Notes under the pieces: generated by a model
Seen by the model: the letters and a program-made list of their open reading frames with translations, nothing else
Databases searched by the model: none
Told to the model about the DNA's origin: nothing
In this document: piece by piece, positions 60,833 to 64,000 of the stretch
Layout: each line of letters opens with the position of its first letter
Numbering within the stretch: the stretch's first letter is position 1
Program-made: the position numbers and the translations under genes
Assembly (NCBI GenBank): GCA_029565675.1
Contig: JAKQNP010000019.1
Span: 124,001-188,000 of the forward strand
Direction of reading: 5' to 3'
Source: a bacterium
GTDB lineage: Bacteria; Zhuqueibacterota; Zhuqueibacteria; Residuimicrobiales; Oceaniaggregativiventaceae
Length of the DNA: 64,000 bases

Positions 60833-60923
60833 CGCAAATTCCGAAATCGCGCCGGGCAGCAGTTTTGTATTCGATATCATTTAAAACGGACGAACTATGA
60901 CACTCTCAAATAAAAGTGGCAAC

Positions 60924-63536
60924 TTATTTTACTAACATAATACGTATCTGCTTTTTAGCGATTGGCGTTGTAAAACGCATGAGATAAATTCCGCTGCTGA
61001 ACCGACTGCCATCCCAGCACAGCCTGTGATTTCCTGCCTCTTGCATTCCATTAAAAAGTGTTTCGACCAGGCGTCCGCCAACATCATAGATCTCAATTCT
61101 GATCCACATGGAATGGGGCAGATCATAGATGAAACTCGTCAGGCTGTTAAAGGGATTGGGGAAATTCTGCTGTAGAGAGAAAAGTATAGGGATATTGCTC
61201 ATTTCTGGCCCAATTGAAGTCGTGCCCTGGTATTCAACCGAACCGATATCCACGATTCCGCCAAAAATTCTGAGGCGGTTGCGCTGATCCCAGTCACATC
61301 CAGCTGGAACAGCTGAGTTTGTGCCGCTATCGATGGCCAGGCTCGTATCGTCCGGAGCGCAGGTCAAGGTAGGCCCGCCATTGTCATTTAATTCCCCAAG
61401 CAAGGGATCGACGGCCAGCGCACCGGGCAAACTGCCATCGGCGACAAGATTGGTAAAATTGCCCAAAGGAGCAATTCCTTTGTAATCCGCTCCCAGTTGA
61501 CTGTAGGCGATAAGGGTATTGCACAGCGTCAAAGTTGAAGAAGCGAACAGCCCAGCGCCAAGCGCATTGATGTTTCGTGAAAATGTGCATGAAAAAATTG
61601 ATGAATTTTCGTTGCAGTTCCACACCCCTCCGCCTTCATCCGATGCTTTATTCTCATAAAACGTAGAGTTTATCAATGTGACCGGAAAACGCCCATCGAT
61701 GTAAATTCCACCGCCGAATGTTGCCAAATTGGCATTGAAGGTACTGCTGTTGATTTCCATTCGATTCATTGAAAAAATGGCACCACCATTTGCAGCTTTA
61801 TTCATCGTGAAACTGGAATGTTTACAGAACATTCGCGCCCCGCCGCCATCATGACAGATCCCCCCTCCTGCTGATTGAGCGAAATTCTCGGTAAAATCAA
61901 CATATTCGATGAAGGCGGAATCTGCATTGCACAGTGCTCCGCCATCCAGCAGACTGGCATTCTTTAGAAACTTGCCACCCGTTATTTTGATGATGCCTTT
62001 GGTTCCAATGGTCGGATAGACCGGCTCATAACCGTTATAGATAGCACCTCCCTTCAATTCGGCCTGGCTATTCTCAAACTCGCAGGCATATAGAACGATT
62101 TCACCGGAACGGGTGTTGTAAAGCGCACCACCTGAGGTGAGAGAGTTGTTCGCCAAGAAACGGCTCTTGCTGACAGCCACCTGTTCACACTGGTTGTATA
62201 TGGCTCCCCCTCGTTCAGCCTGATTTCGACTAAACAGGGTATTGGCGATATCGACAGAAGTGTAACTCGAGCCAACATTGATTGCACCGCCATTTGCTTT
62301 GGCAAAATTATCTTCAAAATGGCATCCGACTATTTGGCAGGGAGCCGAAACTCCGAGATGCAGCGCACCTGCGTCGCGATCACAGCTGTTGGCAATGAAT
62401 TGTGTTTCAGAGATCATGGTTTCCTCGAAATAGCCCCAGATGGCCCCACCGGATTCAGATGCATAGTTTTCCTTGAAAAGACACCTGGTCACTAGAAGTT
62501 TTTGCCCATCTGGACAAAAGATCGCTCCCCCGGAATATCTAAAAAGGCCTATAGCCTCCGCTCGATTGCCAATAAAATTCGATTGATCGATGACCAGATG
62601 ATTTTCATCCCAACCAAAGATACCGCGGTATTGATCGCTGACCACACAGTTGTTCATCGTTAAACGGCAATATTCTTTAAGCTCTATACCATATAAAGTG
62701 TTTTTATTGATTTCGCTGCCATTGATCTCCAGCCGGCCTTCACTGATCACGATACCGCCTGTTCCGTTGCCATTTATTCTACAGCCTTCGATATAAATCC
62801 GAAAAGCCAGGTTGATGAGGATGCCCCTGCCGCCATTGTCACAAATTTCACATTGGCTCAAAGTTGGATTGAAGGAAAGATGGTTATTCACTATGATTCC
62901 GCTTTTGCTATTGTGGCTGATTTTCGTCCGCTCGCAGTTGAATTCACGCTCAACGCAGATCCCCGAGCCAACATTGTATTCAATCTGCGAATCGGTGATG
63001 GTCAGTTTGCTCGCCTCGCCCCTACTGCAAATTCCACCGCCGTCTTGATGGGCTATGTTTTGCGCAATGAGGCTGTGATGAACGGATAATTCGCCTGTAT
63101 TGTAGATGCCGCCTCCGTTATTAATGGTATTACAAGCGTAAATTTGACAATTGTAAAGTGTGAGCACACCCAAATTTTTAATACCGCCGCCATCAAAATC
63201 CGCCGTGTTCCCCTTGCCGTTGCCATGCGCAAATTTAATATCTGACAACTGAACAACAGATCCTTTCTCAACCACGAGAATCCTGACCGCCTCCTTTCCG
63301 TCAAGGATGATTTCCCGTTGTTCACCTAAAATCGTCAGGGTTTTGTCTATTACGAGCTGCGATACCAGAGAGATGTGGAAATCGCGGGAAAACTTTATGC
63401 TATCTCCATGAAAAGCGACATCGATGATGTCGCGCAGAGAACCGGGTCCAGAATCAGAAAAGCTGGTTACATAAAGGGTGTTGCCCAAAAGAGAGGTAAC
63501 GCAAAGAAGAATAATAACACCAGTGATCTTTGCCAT
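60924..63536 (-). CDS. Exported right-handed beta-helix (Pmp/choice-of-anchor-Q-like) protein with T9SS-type sorting domain
   Basis: About 870 aa. Signal peptide (IILLCVTSLLGNTLYV). SFSDSGPGSLRDII, the usual opening of choice-of-anchor Q proteins, is followed by about 20 beta-helix coils with repeated GGGI, GGAI and GGAL plus FxxN turns (DGGGIKNLG, NGGGIYNTG, SGGAIWGYF, NGGAINVGS, RGGAIYNQ, DGGALCNAD). NNGGPTLTCAPDDTSLAIDSGTN closes the helix. The C-terminus is the FlgD-like sorting module (NFPNPFNSLTSFIY). Probably a surface or secreted adhesin or polysaccharide-binding protein. Start taken at the second of two ATGs (63536), 5 nt after GGGAGG. Confidence 0.88.
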   Translation of the reverse strand: MAKITGVIILLCVTSLLGNTLYVTSFSDSGPGSLRDIIDVAFHGDSIKFSRDFHISLVSQLVIDKTLTILGEQREIILDGKEAVRILVVEKGSVVQLSDIKFAHGNGKGNTADFDGGGIKNLGVLTLYNCQIYACNTINNGGGIYNTGELSVHHSLIAQNIAHQDGGGICSRGEASKLTITDSQIEYNVGSGICVEREFNCERTKISHNSKSGIIVNNHLSFNPTLSQCEICDNGGRGILINLAFRIYIEGCRINGNGTGGIVISEGRLEINGSEINKNTLYGIELKEYCRLTMNNCVVSDQYRGIFGWDENHLVIDQSNFIGNRAEAIGLFRYSGGAIFCPDGQKLLVTRCLFKENYASESGGAIWGYFEETMISETQFIANSCDRDAGALHLGVSAPCQIVGCHFEDNFAKANGGAINVGSSYTSVDIANTLFSRNQAERGGAIYNQCEQVAVSKSRFLANNSLTSGGALYNTRSGEIVLYACEFENSQAELKGGAIYNGYEPVYPTIGTKGIIKITGGKFLKNASLLDGGALCNADSAFIEYVDFTENFAQSAGGGICHDGGGARMFCKHSSFTMNKAANGGAIFSMNRMEINSSTFNANLATFGGGIYIDGRFPVTLINSTFYENKASDEGGGVWNCNENSSIFSCTFSRNINALGAGLFASSTLTLCNTLIAYSQLGADYKGIAPLGNFTNLVADGSLPGALAVDPLLGELNDNGGPTLTCAPDDTSLAIDSGTNSAVPAGCDWDQRNRLRIFGGIVDIGSVEYQGTTSIGPEMSNIPILFSLQQNFPNPFNSLTSFIYDLPHSMWIRIEIYDVGGRLVETLFNGMQEAGNHRLCWDGSRFSSGIYLMRFTTPIAKKQIRIMLVK

Positions 63537-63539
63537 CAT

Positions 63540-63841
63540 AACCTCCCAACAGTCGTTTCTGAATTTTGGTAAAAAAGAATCAATTGGTTGCTGTCAAGGT
63601 GCATGGTGGTTTGAGAAAGATAATGATCTGTGAAAGGATTAGAAGGGCACTTTTCACCCAACATGCTTTGCCATCAGATTGATTTTCTTTAAGATCCGGT
63701 GCTGCGCACCGAATCCGGGAATAATTCTTTGTTCGTATAAAGCCTATTATTTTTTGCATCATCAATGTCACGTTCAACAGACAGCAAAAAAGACTTTCCG
63801 TAAACGAGTTAATCGTAATCTTGCAGAGTTTGCCGAATCGT
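63540..63841. other. Intergenic and mobile-element remnant zone
   Basis: 302 bp. A perfect TTGACA (plus 63592-63597) 56 bp before the beta-helix ATG could be its -35 element, but no good -10 follows at the right distance. Further right are copy 2 of the dispersed repeat and the decayed 3' part of the transposase, still readable in another frame (PTVERFGK). Confidence 0.5.
63678..63727. repeat. Dispersed ~50-bp repeat, copy 2
   Basis: Same ordered blocks as 31986-32036: ATTGATTTT, CCGG and GCACCGAATCCGGGA. Here the central part also forms a hairpin (CGGTGC, loop TGC, GCACCG). Confidence 0.7.
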
Positions 63842-64000
63842 TCAACCGTAGGGGCACGGCATGCCGTGCCCCTTACCACAATCATCTTTGATCAACACAA
63901 TCCCATGAAAATGGTTCGGCATGCAAAAACATTCATCGTTTGTTATGTCGGAAAATTTGTTTTCCAATTCATCATACCATTTCATGACCATTTGCCCGGC
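63842..64000 (-). pseudogene. REP-associated tyrosine transposase (RAYT/IS200-like), broken and cut by window edge
   Basis: Too short for the ORF track. The minus strand from the right edge reads GQMVMKWYDELENKF...CMPNHFHGIVLI, the conserved RAYT stretch with the HUH-type HFH metal motif. The frame then runs into a 24-bp palindrome and stops (KGHGMPCPYG, TGA 63842-63844). In the neighbouring frame the expected continuation resumes (GTACRAPTVERFGK), so a frameshift across the palindrome broke the gene. The catalytic Tyr helix is not recognisable after it. The 5' part lies outside the window. Confidence 0.8.
63850..63873. repeat. Perfect 24-bp palindrome (REP-like) inside the transposase remnant
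   Basis: AGGGGCACGGCA followed by its exact complement, with no spacer. RAYT transposases are known to be associated with such palindromes, which supports the element assignment. Confidence 0.75.

Noticed and set aside
59459-60913. 484-aa plus-strand ORF over the Ldh gene
   Set aside because: Antisense shadow, His/Ala/Arg-biased, no motif.
60924-63536. DNA tandem repeats or CRISPR-like array in the beta-helix gene
   Set aside because: The periodicity is at protein level (GGGI/FxxN coils); DNA units are too diverged and irregular.
63580-63885. 101-aa minus-strand ORF at the right edge as an independent gene
   Set aside because: Its first part is the frame-shifted continuation of the transposase remnant and the rest runs through the dispersed repeat; no ribosome site.

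Overview
The window looks like chromosomal DNA from an uncultured Gram-negative bacterium of the FCB type, most likely a KSB1/Calditrichota-like lineage. This is an inference. It rests on five large exported proteins that end in the same FlgD-like/T9SS-type sorting module (NYPNPFNP-like motif), a TonB-dependent receptor with a carboxypeptidase-regulatory N-domain, an OmpA-family protein, several lipoproteins, a GEVED-repeat surface protein and a split B12-dependent mutase. No rRNA, tRNA, CRISPR array, phage region or plasmid origin was seen. Apart from the first two genes, every convincing gene is on the minus strand. Many neighbours overlap by ATGA or lie within 60 bp, so long polycistronic units are likely.

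Layout. 1-6.1 kb (+): the 3' part of a GH31 alpha-glucosidase, then a large GEVED-repeat exported protein closed by a good intrinsic terminator. 6.1-13 kb: an RNA methyltransferase, a CYTH-like/CHAD protein, an OmpA-family protein and a BNR/sortilin-like exported protein. 13-16.7 kb: an AGE-like (alpha/alpha)6 protein, a URO-D-family protein and a CE7 acetyl esterase, probably a carbohydrate unit. 16.7-24.8 kb: TrkH/TrkA potassium uptake, an SMP-30-like lipoprotein, a PrsW-like protease, a DUF202 protein and a secreted M28 peptidase. 25-31 kb: a beta-propeller lipoprotein, a TonB receptor and a two-domain alpha/beta hydrolase, forming a nutrient-uptake locus without SusD. 31-36.7 kb: PPK2, a second URO-D-like protein behind an unusual leader, a DUF374 acyltransferase, a beta-propeller glycosidase and an AI-2E-type permease.

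36.7-44.9 kb is the metabolic core. It encodes a membrane Na+-pumping methylmalonyl-CoA decarboxylase (carboxyltransferase, OadG-like, biotin carrier and OadB-like subunits), methylmalonyl-CoA epimerase, the MeaB GTPase, a separate B12-binding mutase subunit, the mutase catalytic subunit and a corrinoid adenosyltransferase. Together these convert succinyl-CoA to propionyl-CoA + CO2 and can store the free energy as a sodium gradient.

45-52 kb: a small membrane protein, a Cys/His-rich small protein started by TTG, a TIM-barrel epimerase, a GAF-SpoIIE phosphatase, an envelope protein, small DUF proteins, phosphoglucomutase and a PLP-dependent deaminase. 52-58 kb: a GH20-like lipoprotein, an exported esterase and two translationally coupled amidohydrolases, one of which has lost its whole metal site. 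58-60.8 kb: a Ldh-type dehydrogenase and an ECF sigma/anti-sigma/Spy-like unit ending at a strong terminator. 60.9-64 kb: a beta-helix exported protein, then a degraded mobile-element zone with a broken REP-associated tyrosine transposase, a 24-bp perfect palindrome and one of two copies of a dispersed ~50-bp repeat.

The ORF track allows TTG/GTG starts. Many starts below were therefore moved downstream to the codon with a convincing Shine-Dalgarno (SD) sequence.
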